Shown: positions 1-11,800 of the stretch, one piece after another
How the letters are laid out: each line of letters starts with the position of its first letter
How positions within the stretch are numbered: the stretch's first letter is position 1
NCBI GenBank assembly: GCA_965644295.1
Contig: CBFFRP010000028.1
Coordinates: 62,001 to 126,000, forward strand
Length of the DNA: 64,000 nucleotides
Direction of reading: 5' to 3'
Source of the DNA: Paraphysomonas bandaiensis
Taxonomy: Eukaryota > Chrysophyceae
Program-made: the position numbers and the translations under genes
Notes under the pieces: model-generated
Databases searched by the model: none
What the model was told of the DNA's origin: nothing
Seen by the model: the letters and a program-made list of their open reading frames with translations, nothing else

Positions 1-7
1 CTTTATT

Positions 8-20
8 TGGTAGCGAGATG
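8..20 (+). other. Putative tRNA primer-binding site
   Basis: TGGTAGCGAGATG starts with TGG, as expected for pairing to a tRNA 3' CCA. Copia elements commonly use initiator tRNA-Met, whose 3' end in many eukaryotes is close to GCTACCA, which matches the first bases. The site ends in the polyprotein ATG. Assignment to a specific tRNA needs the host tRNA set. Confidence 0.55.
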
Positions 21-3000
21 TCAGTTAAAGTTACAAGTTACGACTCAACCGACTCGGATTCGACAACCGACAAGCGAAAGGACTCAATGCCAAAATTCGA
101 TGCGAAGAACTTCTCCAGGTGGCAGAAGAAGTGCCGTGCATGGTTCTATCGCAAGCCTAAGATCGTTTATACTCTACAGAACGATCACCCAATTGAGCCT
201 GAAGCAGAAGAAAACTCAGATGACGAGGACTACCAGTATCGACTCGAACAGTATCAGGATGCAAAACGATATTATGATGAAGGTAATAACTACCTATGGT
301 CAGTCATTGCAAGCTCTATCATTGGTCAGAATGAAGAGGCTGAAGGGATTTTGGAGAACGTCCCCGATGGAGACGGTAAAACCGCCTGGACGGACTTGCT
401 CAACCACTTCAAAGAAAAAACGACTAACGACGTCATCACTGATCTGATTGGCCAGTTTCAGAGCATAAAAATCAAAAAAGGTCAGTCGATAATCAACTTT
501 CTTGACGCTGTCGAAAAGCTCCGAAACAAGCTGATTAATTATGGTCATCGGATAAGTGACCAAGATCTCATATCACGCATTCGACAAGGCCTGGTATCCA
601 AAGAAAATATGACGTATCGTGAACTGGCGATCAACCTGCAGATGCACCCTATCGATGACTACAAAACACTCATACGCAGACTACGCGGATTAGGAAGCTC
701 GTCTGTCGGAATGCTCTTGTCAAGCAACGAAGAAACAAAAACCGACAGTATTCAGCTTGCAGCCTCAAAACCCCCATTTTTCAAAAGTAAAGTGAATTCC
801 AAGCGCAAAAAGGGGACATCTTTCAGAAACCGTTCCAATAAACCGAAACATGACAAGAGAGCTGACAAGGACATTAAGTGTTTCCGATGCGATGGAAAAG
901 GACACATCGCTTCAGAATGCAAACACTCATGGGAAAGAATCCAACAGATGAAGAATTCCTCTGGAAACAAATCAACCAGTAGGAAATTCAAAAAAGTTAG
1001 ATTCCAGACCCACCAGAGCACTGAAAACGACGACTCCGACCAGTTTGCAGATTATGAAGACAGTGGTCCATTACAACAGAAAGGACGAGACTTCGGAGGA
1101 GTCGGATATCCAACAAACGACGAAACGAACTTCGTTTTTGATCAAGAAGCCGGAATGGGGACCCTTGATTCTGGCTGCACAGTCTCCATCACACCTGAAG
1201 CCGGATACATCACCAATTATGAGGAATGCCTCACCGACATTCAAACAGCTAAGTCAGGATCAACTATGACCTCTTCAGGACATGGAAGACTTGGTATTAT
1301 CCCCAAGTGCAAGCACGTGGACCATGCTTCAAGAACACTCGTGTCCATCAGCCAATTAGATGACCTAGGGTATAAAATCTTGTTCGGAAACCAATCAGTT
1401 GAGATATATAAAGATGAAATACTGCTATCAAAGGGTAAGAGAGTTGGAGGCCTATATGAAATTCCGTTAACAGACCTCGGTACTCCTATTGACGAATCCC
1501 ACCTTGCTTCAACTGCTTCAGGCCCACTCGCAACCCTAGCACATAAGAGATTGGCACATTCTTCAATTGGACTCATACAGAAAGCTGTACAGTCAAAATT
1601 AGTAACGGGTATTAAGTTAACGAAGTCGGAGATGAATGCTACTTCTTTACCGGGTGGCCTATGTGATGGTTGTGCTAGTGGTAAATCTCATCGCCGAAAA
1701 CATAGACACGCTATCAGACAAATGCTGCTCAAGCGTGTAAGAAGAGCGAATGAGCTGGGGGAGCTAGTAGTAGCCGATTTTTCTGGACCCCATGCACCGG
1801 AGGCAATCATTACTGGCAACCGTTACATACTCGGGATGACAGATGTAGCTTCCAGACACCAATGGGACTCCTACGGACCAACGAGAGATGAAGATTTCGT
1901 CATCCAATCCATCCAGAAAGTTGTCATGTATCTACATAGTAAAGGCAAACGCCTACAACATTATCATGCGGATGGCGGGAAGGAACTGGTATCAAGAAAA
2001 GTTCTAGAGTATCTTCAATCAATAGGGGCTACATGGACTTTCAACTCTCCGTATACCCCCGAGGATAACCCATTCCAAGAGCGATCATGGCGGACAACAA
2101 AAGAACGAGCACTCAGCAGCCTTATCGACTCTGGACTCCCACCGAATTTCTGGGAACAAGCCTCAAGGGCGACAATACACATCAAGAACAGGTTACCGTG
2201 TCAAACAGCTAAAGGATTTATGTCTCCACTTCAGTTTATCGAAAACGAAATACCAGACTTGAGTTATGCCAGAATATGGGGATGTAAATGCTTTGTGAAT
2301 ATCGATTCCAGTCTCCGAAAGAACAATTGGGACAGACATAGCTGGCCTGGGTATTTTATGGGCTATCGAGAGGATGGTCCTGGATATATAGTCTTTGTTC
2401 CCGCATTAAGAGATTTTGTTATATCAGGACATGTATTTTTCAACGAATGTGTCCCACCAGCGGATAAGAGATATTTTAAAGAGATAAATGAGATCTTCAG
2501 AGAGAATGAGACCTCCAGGACAGTAGAAAGTTTCAAATATCTCATAGGTCTAGCTCATGTAGATCCAGACGATGGATTAACATATGTAACGACTCAAATA
2601 AAGCTCAGAAAAGGATTAATCGCAGCGTATCGTGGTCTAGTCGACGACAGTGGTGACAAGACACGACTCATCCAGCTCGACGACCCTATTCATGCTGCAG
2701 ACGTCGAAAAGTACACTGAAGAATACATAGAACTCAAAGCAGTTGGTCTCAAATGTATTACGTCTCGATCGAAAACCCCAATACATAAATCCAGCAAATC
2801 AGATCAAGACCCCGATACAGTTATTGGATCTCCAGCGCCAGCCGCTACTTCCAGGGGGAGTGGCGAGAATCTCAGACATCATGATGCCGCGCAGGAGAGA
2901 ATCAGCAGCCATCGGTGTGAACCTACCCACTCCGATGCAAAGATAGCGAAGACTCGCCCTCCGAAACAATTCAATGGGAATCTAGTGCCGAATCCGGCAC

Positions 3001-5012
3001 CACACGGTCAAGTGGATCGTGTGCACCAGCGTATGGCCAAACGCGGTAACAAGTCTGCTGATTCATCGGGAGATTGGGAAAATCAGGGTACACCTGAAGG
3101 GCCAAGTAAGGTCCGTGCTACAGCAAAACAACAATTTTTAGCTGGTAGAAAGAGTGTTCTCCGAAGCAGGAGAATGGCCAGGAAACGGGTAATTGTAAAT
3201 ATACACAAACTAGGTGATGGTGTATATACATGTGATGTAAATGCTAAACATGTAGTAAATCATATGGCACATGACACACAATGTATATCAAAATTACATA
3301 CAAACAATATTGATATTGTTATGCATGCTATCAGTAATTGCGATGACATTGACGAGCTAACCGATACACCAAAGAGTGTTCAAGATGCTATTTCAGGTAA
3401 ATATAAACAGCAGTGGATCGATGCTATCAATAGAGAAATATCCACTCTTCAGAGGAAAGGGTGCTGGAGATACACTGCGTTACCACCTGGAGCAAGAGCC
3501 ATAAAGGGGAAACTCATATTCAAAATAAAAAGAAAACAGAATGATATCAAATTCAAGGCTCGACTAGTCGCACAGGGTTTTACTCAAATCCAAGGCATCG
3601 ATTACAATGATACATACAGCCCCGTCGCAAAGGCTACATCACTACGTACAATTATTGCCCTTTCGACTATTATGAAACTCAAATTGCACCAAATCGATTT
3701 CACAACTGCGTACATCAATGCTGACCTCGAAGAGGACATATACATGTATCCCCCTCCTGGCATGGACGTCCCTGACGGAAAAGTCCTCAAACTGATGAAA
3801 AGCATCTACGGTCTAAAGCAAGCAGGTCTTAACTGGTATAAGTGCTGTACAAATTTTATGCTAGATATGGGTTTCACCAGACTAATATCTGACCCGTGTA
3901 TATTCAAAAAGCAGATTAATGGCAGGATTATGCTAATAGCCATGTATGTGGATGATATTATTATAGCATCTACATCCGACACTGATATCCAACAATTCAA
4001 AGACCATTTATCCAAAAAGTTCGAAATTACGGATCTCGGACTCCTAGACTATTACTTGGGCATCTCCATTCATCAAGATTTTGACAAAAATATCACGACT
4101 CTCAGTCAGGAGCAGTACGTCAGAAAGTTACTGGACAAATTCAACATGTCTAACAGTAAACCCATGTCAACACCTATGTTACTGTCTTTCAACTATGATT
4201 TACATGAATACAATCATCTTTCAGAGTCAAATCAAAGTTATGTTCAGAATTTCCCCTACAAGGAACTCATAGGTTCACTAATGTATCTAGCTGTATGCAC
4301 TCGACCGGATATCGCCTATGCAGTCAATACTCTTGCCAGATTCTCTGATATGCCTAATCTAACTACCTGTAATGCTGCGCTACATGTTCTTAGGTATCTC
4401 AAAGGCACTGCTAAGCAAGGATTGATATATTCTGGATCCCACATAACATTGTCAGGATACTGCGATAGCGATTGGGCACGGTGTCACCTCACTCGACGGT
4501 CCACTACAGCTTTTACATTCTTCATAGGTAATTGTCTTATATCATGGCAATCTCGATTACAGACAACTGTGGCATTGTCATCTACTGAAGCTGAGTATAT
4601 GGCTCTATCGTCAGCAGCTCAGGAAGCATTATGGCTACGCTCTTTATTATCCGAAATTGGTTTCAAACTTCCATTCTCAACAACTATTTGGTGCGATAAT
4701 AAAGGGGCAGTCCAATTATGTTACAATCCTACTCATCATCGTCGTACGAAACATATTGCGATACGGTATCATTTCATTCGAGAAAATATTGCCGAAAACC
4801 AATTGACTGTTGACCATATTCCCACCACGTCAATGTTAGCCGATCTTCTCACGAAACCACTAGGAGCAACTAATTTTCTTCAATTGCGAACTACATTGAT
4901 GGGGGGAGCTGGGTTCGACATCCCATCCAGCAGCAACAGGAAGCGATCAACAACCTCAGAGACACCTAAATCACAATTAACAAGCCACAAGCGACCTAGG
5001 TGGCTAGTTTGA
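18..5012 (+). CDS. Copia Gag-Pol polyprotein
   Basis: One 1664-residue frame holds every activity needed for retrotransposition. Gag-like helical sequence fills the first ~280 residues, followed by a CCHC zinc knuckle starting at Cys288. The aspartic protease site DSG is at Asp384. A GAG-pre-integrase zinc segment (HKRLAH...CDGCASGK) precedes the integrase core, with Asp587, Asp652 and Glu688 spaced as DD35E. The reverse transcriptase carries YVDD at 1310-1313. RNase H carries Asp1483 and Glu1524 and ends near the frame end. The knuckle-protease-integrase-RT-RNase H order is the copia signature. Single-frame expression without a Gag/Pol frameshift is common in this superfamily. All catalytic residues I can identify are present. 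The ATG at 18 overlaps the putative primer-binding site. Confidence 0.95.
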   Translation: MSVKVTSYDSTDSDSTTDKRKDSMPKFDAKNFSRWQKKCRAWFYRKPKIVYTLQNDHPIEPEAEENSDDEDYQYRLEQYQDAKRYYDEGNNYLWSVIASSIIGQNEEAEGILENVPDGDGKTAWTDLLNHFKEKTTNDVITDLIGQFQSIKIKKGQSIINFLDAVEKLRNKLINYGHRISDQDLISRIRQGLVSKENMTYRELAINLQMHPIDDYKTLIRRLRGLGSSSVGMLLSSNEETKTDSIQLAASKPPFFKSKVNSKRKKGTSFRNRSNKPKHDKRADKDIKCFRCDGKGHIASECKHSWERIQQMKNSSGNKSTSRKFKKVRFQTHQSTENDDSDQFADYEDSGPLQQKGRDFGGVGYPTNDETNFVFDQEAGMGTLDSGCTVSITPEAGYITNYEECLTDIQTAKSGSTMTSSGHGRLGIIPKCKHVDHASRTLVSISQLDDLGYKILFGNQSVEIYKDEILLSKGKRVGGLYEIPLTDLGTPIDESHLASTASGPLATLAHKRLAHSSIGLIQKAVQSKLVTGIKLTKSEMNATSLPGGLCDGCASGKSHRRKHRHAIRQMLLKRVRRANELGELVVADFSGPHAPEAIITGNRYILGMTDVASRHQWDSYGPTRDEDFVIQSIQKVVMYLHSKGKRLQHYHADGGKELVSRKVLEYLQSIGATWTFNSPYTPEDNPFQERSWRTTKERALSSLIDSGLPPNFWEQASRATIHIKNRLPCQTAKGFMSPLQFIENEIPDLSYARIWGCKCFVNIDSSLRKNNWDRHSWPGYFMGYREDGPGYIVFVPALRDFVISGHVFFNECVPPADKRYFKEINEIFRENETSRTVESFKYLIGLAHVDPDDGLTYVTTQIKLRKGLIAAYRGLVDDSGDKTRLIQLDDPIHAADVEKYTEEYIELKAVGLKCITSRSKTPIHKSSKSDQDPDTVIGSPAPAATSRGSGENLRHHDAAQERISSHRCEPTHSDAKIAKTRPPKQFNGNLVPNPAPHGQVDRVHQRMAKRGNKSADSSGDWENQGTPEGPSKVRATAKQQFLAGRKSVLRSRRMARKRVIVNIHKLGDGVYTCDVNAKHVVNHMAHDTQCISKLHTNNIDIVMHAISNCDDIDELTDTPKSVQDAISGKYKQQWIDAINREISTLQRKGCWRYTALPPGARAIKGKLIFKIKRKQNDIKFKARLVAQGFTQIQGIDYNDTYSPVAKATSLRTIIALSTIMKLKLHQIDFTTAYINADLEEDIYMYPPPGMDVPDGKVLKLMKSIYGLKQAGLNWYKCCTNFMLDMGFTRLISDPCIFKKQINGRIMLIAMYVDDIIIASTSDTDIQQFKDHLSKKFEITDLGLLDYYLGISIHQDFDKNITTLSQEQYVRKLLDKFNMSNSKPMSTPMLLSFNYDLHEYNHLSESNQSYVQNFPYKELIGSLMYLAVCTRPDIAYAVNTLARFSDMPNLTTCNAALHVLRYLKGTAKQGLIYSGSHITLSGYCDSDWARCHLTRRSTTAFTFFIGNCLISWQSRLQTTVALSSTEAEYMALSSAAQEALWLRSLLSEIGFKLPFSTTIWCDNKGAVQLCYNPTHHRRTKHIAIRYHFIRENIAENQLTVDHIPTTSMLADLLTKPLGATNFLQLRTTLMGGAGFDIPSSSNRKRSTTSETPKSQLTSHKRPRWLV

Positions 5013-5200
5013 GTTACACGGAGTTTTTACCATTTTTTTTTACTTTTATTCAATACATGATGCTGGACTAGAAGGATAGTCTCACAATATGGCATCTCTG
5101 CAGTTCGCTTATTATTGTCTAGTGACTGCTACTCTGGTTTTTATTCTCAGTGTGCATAAGTTCATATTCTCTCTATTATCTACGGTTCACTGATTATTTC

Positions 5201-5212
5201 ATTGAGGGGGCG
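5201..5212 (+). other. Polypurine tract of the copia element
   Basis: ATTGAGGGGGCG lies about 190 bases after the polyprotein stop and directly before TATTAGGATTC. Copia elements place a G-rich purine tract immediately 5' of the 3' LTR, where it primes plus-strand synthesis. The single C before the LTR is slightly unusual. Confidence 0.6.
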
Positions 5213-5478
5213 TATTAGGATTCAGCTTAATACATGATTGTATCTGTGAGTTATAATGTTCAATGAAATACACCATGAACTGAATTAGAGAGAGTATCTG
5301 TCGAAGATACGTGATCGTCATCATAACGTCGTCATTATCAGTTACACTTCTAACTATTCCGTTGTGCATGATAGTACGTTCTATATTGTTATTCATAATT
5401 TTTCACTCTATCGTGTTCATTACTTACACTCTAATAATCACAACATTATTTTACTATTATAAAGATCAATTCTTTATT
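5213..5478 (+). repeat. Presumed 3' LTR of the copia element
   Basis: AT-rich sequence after the polypurine tract, starting TATTAGG rather than the canonical TG. The right boundary is set only by the ctttatt match to the first seven bases of the window, giving about 266 bp. The remainder of 5013-5837 is AT-rich 3' untranslated and flanking DNA with no coding signal I can see. Confidence 0.45.
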
Positions 5479-5837
5479 AGAACAAGGAATTCTGCAGAAT
5501 GTTATTGAAATAGAGAAGAGTATAGTGTGCATTGTATGTTTGTTGCTCTTCTGTTCAATAATTATGTGGTTTTAAGTTTATACAATGACTAGCTGGAACT
5601 AGTTCGTAGCTCATTCATGTACATAGCAATCAAACGGTTAGTTGAGCCCATTTTTATACTGAAAATAATATTAATTTGCAATATTAGTCAATAACATATC
5701 AATACAAATCTTCATTATTAGGAATAGTCCAAGGAAGCTGCGTACCTAACAAACACATAATTCCGTATATCGAATACACACAAATAAAAGATACACTACG
5801 TAACTAGCTATCCCTCTGCAGGTCAAGTGCAACACAT

Positions 5838-8800
5838 TTACACCCATTCTGTATCAGTCACCTCACTGGTGTTCGGAACATAAGGCTGAATGGCTTCGAC
5901 TGTAATTGCTGGGTGTGCGTTGAAGCCTATATCTGTTACCTGCACCTTTGCGGGTGCCGAAAGCAACGACGGGGTGACTTCCTTCAATGATGAGTATTGG
6001 GGCACTCTAGGCGCTAGAGAATGGCGCGTGTCCCCCATATTTCCACTGTGGAGCGCGTCAAGGCTACAGTAACCTGAATTGGGCGTCACTTCTCGGTATC
6101 TTGATTCCTCTATCGGCACCACAGGATTACAGCGGCCAGAATGGCAGAGTGGCTTCGTACACTGCGGAGAGAGCAAGCAACGAGGGCCATAGCTGGTTCG
6201 CGGCCGATATCCAACTTTGTCACATGCAGTGTTCAGAGGAAGGTCTTCGTATCGAAGAGCACGGTCCAAGGAAAAGAGACGCGTGGCTACACTCGCAGTG
6301 GATTCGGCGGTGCGAGAAACGAAACCGAGTGGAGAATACCCAGGAAAAGCGACAGGGGAAAGTATTAGCTCCAGCTCAACTATTAGGTTCAGTAGTTGAC
6401 CGGGACCACTGGCCTTTTGAACCCTAGTGATAAAAGACTCCAGAGGAGGTACATTTTCTATCCCTTTAACATCTTGAATCTCATCGCCTCTATCCATATC
6501 GTCATTCCCACTGCCTTGAATTTCGGCCTCACATCTGTCACTATTTTCGATACTGATATTACTGCTTATGTCACTGTTACCGGATGGATTCCGGATACCT
6601 GTAATGGTGCTGTTAACACAGTCTACAGGGAGAATCGTACCATTTGAACTTTCAGTCGCTTCGGTTGAGGAATTTGTCGGGGTGTGGGAAGTGTCTATTT
6701 TCCCGTGCGACTGGGTGGACTCTCGTGACGAGATCCCTTCATCACCAAGGTATCCCCCATTTTTTCTCCATTGAAGCACTGTCTCAGGCAGAATGGCAAT
6801 CATATTCAAAAGCTCTACTTTAAGTTTCAGGATGCGGTACGACACGGGTACAGTGGAAGCTACTATATCTCTGACCGGTCCCGTCCTCTCCATCGTTGTC
6901 TGCGAAACAGCTCTTGAGAACCAGGTTAAATCTGATGTGCTCTGAGATGCCTCCAACGCATCTGCCTGTGCTGACTGCAATGGCTTTCTGTGGCAAGTCT
7001 TCATATGGAGTAGCTCCTCTATAGATACAGGCTCGATCTTTGGTACAATCGCTATATATATTACACACATGTTATGATCATACTACAAAACGTCAGTCGA
7101 ACCTTTGCAAAATCGCCATTTAAATCCAAAGGCATCGTTCTTGACACCTGAGCAACAAAGAGATATACCCGATTGGGACACTTGCATTGCGGATGCAGCC
7201 TTTCTACCACTCTCCCATCGACGTAGAACTTTGCCTGTCTCTATATGCAACTGCTCCACGGGTTTGGTCGTGGTGCAGGTCATTCTTTCCATACCAGCAG
7301 GAAGTACTTCAGATGATGGACAGTGCACCTCTTCCTCTTTTTTCAACACTGATTGGCTCGATTCCATCATTTTATCCTTCACAGCAGGAGCGTGGCGTTT
7401 GCTTGCATTTTGCGTGGAATCAGATGACTGCTTTGGTATGTCCGCCAAATGCAAGTTCGGCCTGCGAAAAGACGAACGCTTGAATACAGTTTGAACGGTT
7501 TCGATAAGAGCAGGGTCGCATAAAATTCTTGTGGCCAAAGTGATACACCCGATAGTACGCACAGAGCTGAAGTTATCGGATCGATGCCAGCCAGTGTTAG
7601 AGTGAAGATCAAGTGTTTGCTCTACAATTCGGTTGCGCTGAATTTTTTTTCTAAGATCCCTCTGTCTACCAGAGTCTGAGCCTTTAGAAGGATTAGAACC
7701 TAACATATCGGCGTTAATCATTGCATAATGGACGCAGAGGCGCAACTCAGTGCATCTTGAAAATGCGAGTTCCATCAGCCGAATGAGCTTATCATCATCG
7801 AGCGGATCCCTAGAATTAGACAAGCTCGTCGTTATGTCACGTAGCCAAGATTCAACCCTCCTGTAGCCGACGAGCCAGTGTTGCTGACTAGAAACAACTT
7901 TCTGAGCATGGGGGACAATATGACGTATTACACTGAATCTCAAGGAGCACCTTTTCCACAAGAACAATTCACACGGATAGGCACAAGAAAGATTTGCAAG
8001 AAACTCTTCCACTTTGGATCTGGCAATATAGAACCATTGATCATTACTAGCTCGATCACATACTAATACAGCAGGCTCATCGGATGCGCTGTGAACCGTG
8101 AGGGGATTCATTCCGTTGAGAAGGTCTCTGTCTTGAGCATTTAGCACCCAGTACTCTCGACCATTTCTATCGTAGCCGAGGGGAAGAGATCGAATGGTTT
8201 CAAGTTTTCTGTATATACGGCCCACGAGAGATTTGGCATCACCAGAAAAATCCACGATAGAATGTAGTGGCGGCATCTTGGACTGTAATTCCTCCACGGC
8301 GGCTTCGCGTGCAGCGAATATCCTAAGCAAAGATGACACAAGGCACACTGCTACTTTATTCCCCTTTTTCTGAAGGTGGGAGGAATCTGACTCTCTACGG
8401 CGCTTTCTCAGCACAGGTCTATCACATTCCTCATCACTGCGGGATCCAACAGACGTCTGATCCTCTAATTTACCACACCCTGTAAGCCCTGCGATTTTTC
8501 CTGCCAGTGAAGGCGGGTGGAGGAACTCCTCAGGTACCACCACCCATGTTCCACCATCGCCGATATTCCTTGCCTCAATCTCGGAGAAAAAGCACTTAAG
8601 ATGAAACTTATTCATCTTGGTTACCTCCACGGGCTCCAAAGACTGTTTCAATGCCGTTAGTGCATTGTCACCAACTGATCGAACATCCGGGATCGGCACT
8701 TTTTTAGCTCGCTCAGAATTAAGGCGTGCCACGACCGGTGCTATAAAAGTGCTCGTGGCTGAGTACATCAGTAGAGTCAAGAGAACTCGCAGCTTCTCCG

Positions 8801-11800
8801 GTTTGGTGAGTGTCTCCGGATCCCTGGTGCGTAGGGTAGAAAGTGTGATACGCAAATTATCATTACACACTTGGTCATCCATAAGCTTGGAAGGGTAAAA
8901 CGGACTTCCAGTTTCCAAACATTCTCCCTCAGCTTCTATGTTTGTGTAATAGTCGAGAATTTGTTTCAGCCATAAATATGGAAAACTCTCCGTGTCCACC
9001 TTCGTAGAAGTAAAAAATATCGTATTCAGTTTACCACAAAAGATAGAAAAGTCATCACAATCACCAGCAGAAGTAATAAGCTTATCGCGGACCTCTTTCG
9101 CTGCCTTGCCAAGAGTTGGGTATTTCTCTGTGGAGTCGGCGAACTGCGGATGACACTCCACCACACAAAGCGTCTCTCTACAGAGTGCTTGTGTGGAACT
9201 CATAGGAGATCGCAGCAATTCCTGAGCATCAGTCACACTGATAGGTATCTGAGCTTGCAAGTAAGCCGAAACCATAAGCACTTTATGTGCTATATGTGGC
9301 CAAGTTATCAGATTAAGAGGATGTAGCGACAGGAAGTCCTGCCACGCTGCAACCTGATTCGGAAACACCACAGCACGGGTGCTTGTAAGCATAAAGTCGG
9401 TCAACGCACAGCATATTTCATCAAAAATGGAACCTGAGATCGATGGAACCACAGGATTTTCTCCTGGTAGCAACGACATTGCGATTTCAATTAACCCAAA
9501 CCCACGATTACCAATACTGCTCTTTGCTAAGTATAAGAATTCCCAGGTCTGGATTACAATCTCGATCTCATCATAAGATATACCCCATGATTCCGGTATG
9601 AAGGGAGTTAAGAGATTATTGACATGCGGGAAGGAATTTTCAGGAGTTAAATGTACCCCCTTCGCTTGAGTCGCCATTGATTTAGCTTTTCCGCGAGCAT
9701 CTCTTTCCTGCTTGCGCCAATATTCCAGCTCCTTCCCCACCTTATCTGCCAGTAGCCGTTCCCCTCGAACTATATTCTCTTTGCGAGCAAGGGCTTGAGC
9801 TATAGATTTCCGAAGTGAGCGTAGGATAGAATGCGCTTGTGTGTAAACGTACTCCTGGCATAAAAGACTTCCCTCCATCCCCTCCACTAGTCGGTGTATT
9901 ACAGGATCATCAAGCCCTGAGAAACCCGCACCTGGTATGCTATCAGCAGAAAAACTAGTGAGACGCACCCCACCAGCAGACGGGTCTTCTACTAGCCCGG
10001 CCCAAATTATGCTACACCCTTCTAGCACCACCCTCGCCATCTTACTGCGTAGCATCAGTTTATCATTGACATCATCAAACGAAGCATCAGATGCCTCGAA
10101 GTGCCGTTTCTCTTTACTGGGCCGTTTGCGCTTTTTACATGAGGTTACACCCAACGATACTTCCGACTGAGAAGTGTTACGTACATTTCTCTGATTTCTG
10201 TATTCTTGGGCACGGTCAGATCGCAGTTTTTCGTCTATTTCCTGTTCTTTCGCCATACGTGCAACCACTTCCTCCATCGAGCTAAATTCGTATCCAAGCG
10301 GTGACAAATACTTCATGCTTTTCGTAGACGCCGGGGTCGATTTGGCCCACCCAGGACCAATGTCTGGAGCCGGTTCGTACACTGAGGTGGGATGTACGCA
10401 GTATCGGCGAAATCTCTCTACCGGAAGTAGGGAGGAGGGTGATGATTCAAGGGATTTAATATGTACACACCTCTTGCACAGCCACAAAGGATTTCTTTCG
10501 CGCACTGTCTTCTCGTTATTTCCTACGTCTGCTACGTCCCACCGGTAACAGTCTTCACACCCGTTGCAAAATAGTAAGGGATCCTTCTTTGTACCTTTCA
10601 CCCCAGTCACTCGACAGCGTTCGATCTCCTTGTCCTCTTGGAAATATTTCAGATACAACCAATCATCCCATGGTCCTTGTGCCAAGTCGTGAACGCTTAC
10701 ATCTTGAACATTGAGCACCCAGTGGCAGAAAAGTAACTCAAAGAGTTCCAATGCCGACTCTGCTGTGGAATACAGTGTCGAACCCTCACAGTTGAACTGC
10801 ATGCAATTTTTGAACACAAGCCGTACATCCCACGCAAAGTCAAACTCATATTCATAAGAGCCATCATTCAATCTTCGGTTTACTTCTCCCAGCCACATAG
10901 GGGCAGTTATGACATTGTAATAGGCCTGTCCAACGGCCCCCTTTGCTGGAACTTCTTCCAAAAAAGGCTCGATACCCTTCATTGTACAGAGCCTATTCAG
11001 GACAGCCCTGCATCGGTTGAACTTACTTCCGAGAGCCCTCAGAATGAGTTTGCCATGACTCATTGCCTGTTGCCACGCCTTTCTAGGGCTCTCTTGCGAC
11101 ACAGCTACGAGGATGCCGTCCCCCACGGTAACAGCGAAGCGTGGTACCCCCCCCACTTCCCGTGATACAGAAGTTACAAATTCCACTTCTCCATGAAGGT
11201 GATTCATGGCGCCAATTGCGTTTTCGTCAGCTGGTGCTGCTCGAATAAAGCTGCTTTTCACTTTAATTTCCCGGTCTCCATCGTCATAGTCAATATCATA
11301 GGTGCCGTCGTTTCTAACAAGTGACACAGTACCGCTAAAGAAACGACTTCTTCCCTTGTACCGTGCCTTGATTCTTTCCCCTACTTGGAATTTCTCCTCA
11401 CACCGCTGCTCTCCTCCATCGTCACCACCTTCTTCGCCCTCGCTGAAAGAACATGATGGAACAGCACTGAGAACAAGAGTACGTCGGCAAAGGAAGCCCA
11501 CAGGGTAAATGTACTCCCTGCAGTGAAAACCAGGGCCAGTGTCTACCTTCCCGAGAGCTACACACTTATATATCCCATCAACTTCATCGATGCTAGCTTC
11601 TGACAGAACCTTTCTTTGGAACTGACGATAAAACTTATTAGAAGAAGCAAATGCCCTCTGTCGTATAATGGCACAGTTGACAGCGCTATCGTCGTCGAGG
11701 GCCGTTCGTTGCGCCAACAGCTCTTCATACGGAGTGTCAAGATCTGTTGTCTCAACTTGTTCTTCATCATCAAGGGATTGCAGTACTGGGGTATCAATCT

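Larger units (their letters stand above)
1..5478 (+). mobile_element. Ty1/copia LTR retrotransposon, 5' LTR cut off by window edge
   Basis: The window opens just inside a copia-type element. A possible primer-binding site lies at 8-20, one uninterrupted Gag-Pol frame at 18-5012, a purine-rich tract at 5201-5212, and a presumed 3' LTR from about 5213. The domain order protease, integrase, reverse transcriptase, RNase H is that of Ty1/copia rather than gypsy. The frame has no stop or frameshift over 1664 codons, so the copy looks recent. The 3' boundary at about 5478 rests on a 7-base match (ctttatt) between positions 1-7 and 5472-5478, and is weak. Target-site duplication and LTR-LTR identity cannot be read because the 5' LTR is outside the window. 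Confidence 0.93.

Noticed and set aside
5461-5520. A confident 3' LTR end and target-site duplication
   Set aside because: Only seven bases of the 5' LTR are in the window; the match is too short to fix the boundary.
6101-6774. Plus-strand frames within 6101-6774
   Set aside because: Antisense to the last exon of the bromodomain protein, with no recognisable features.
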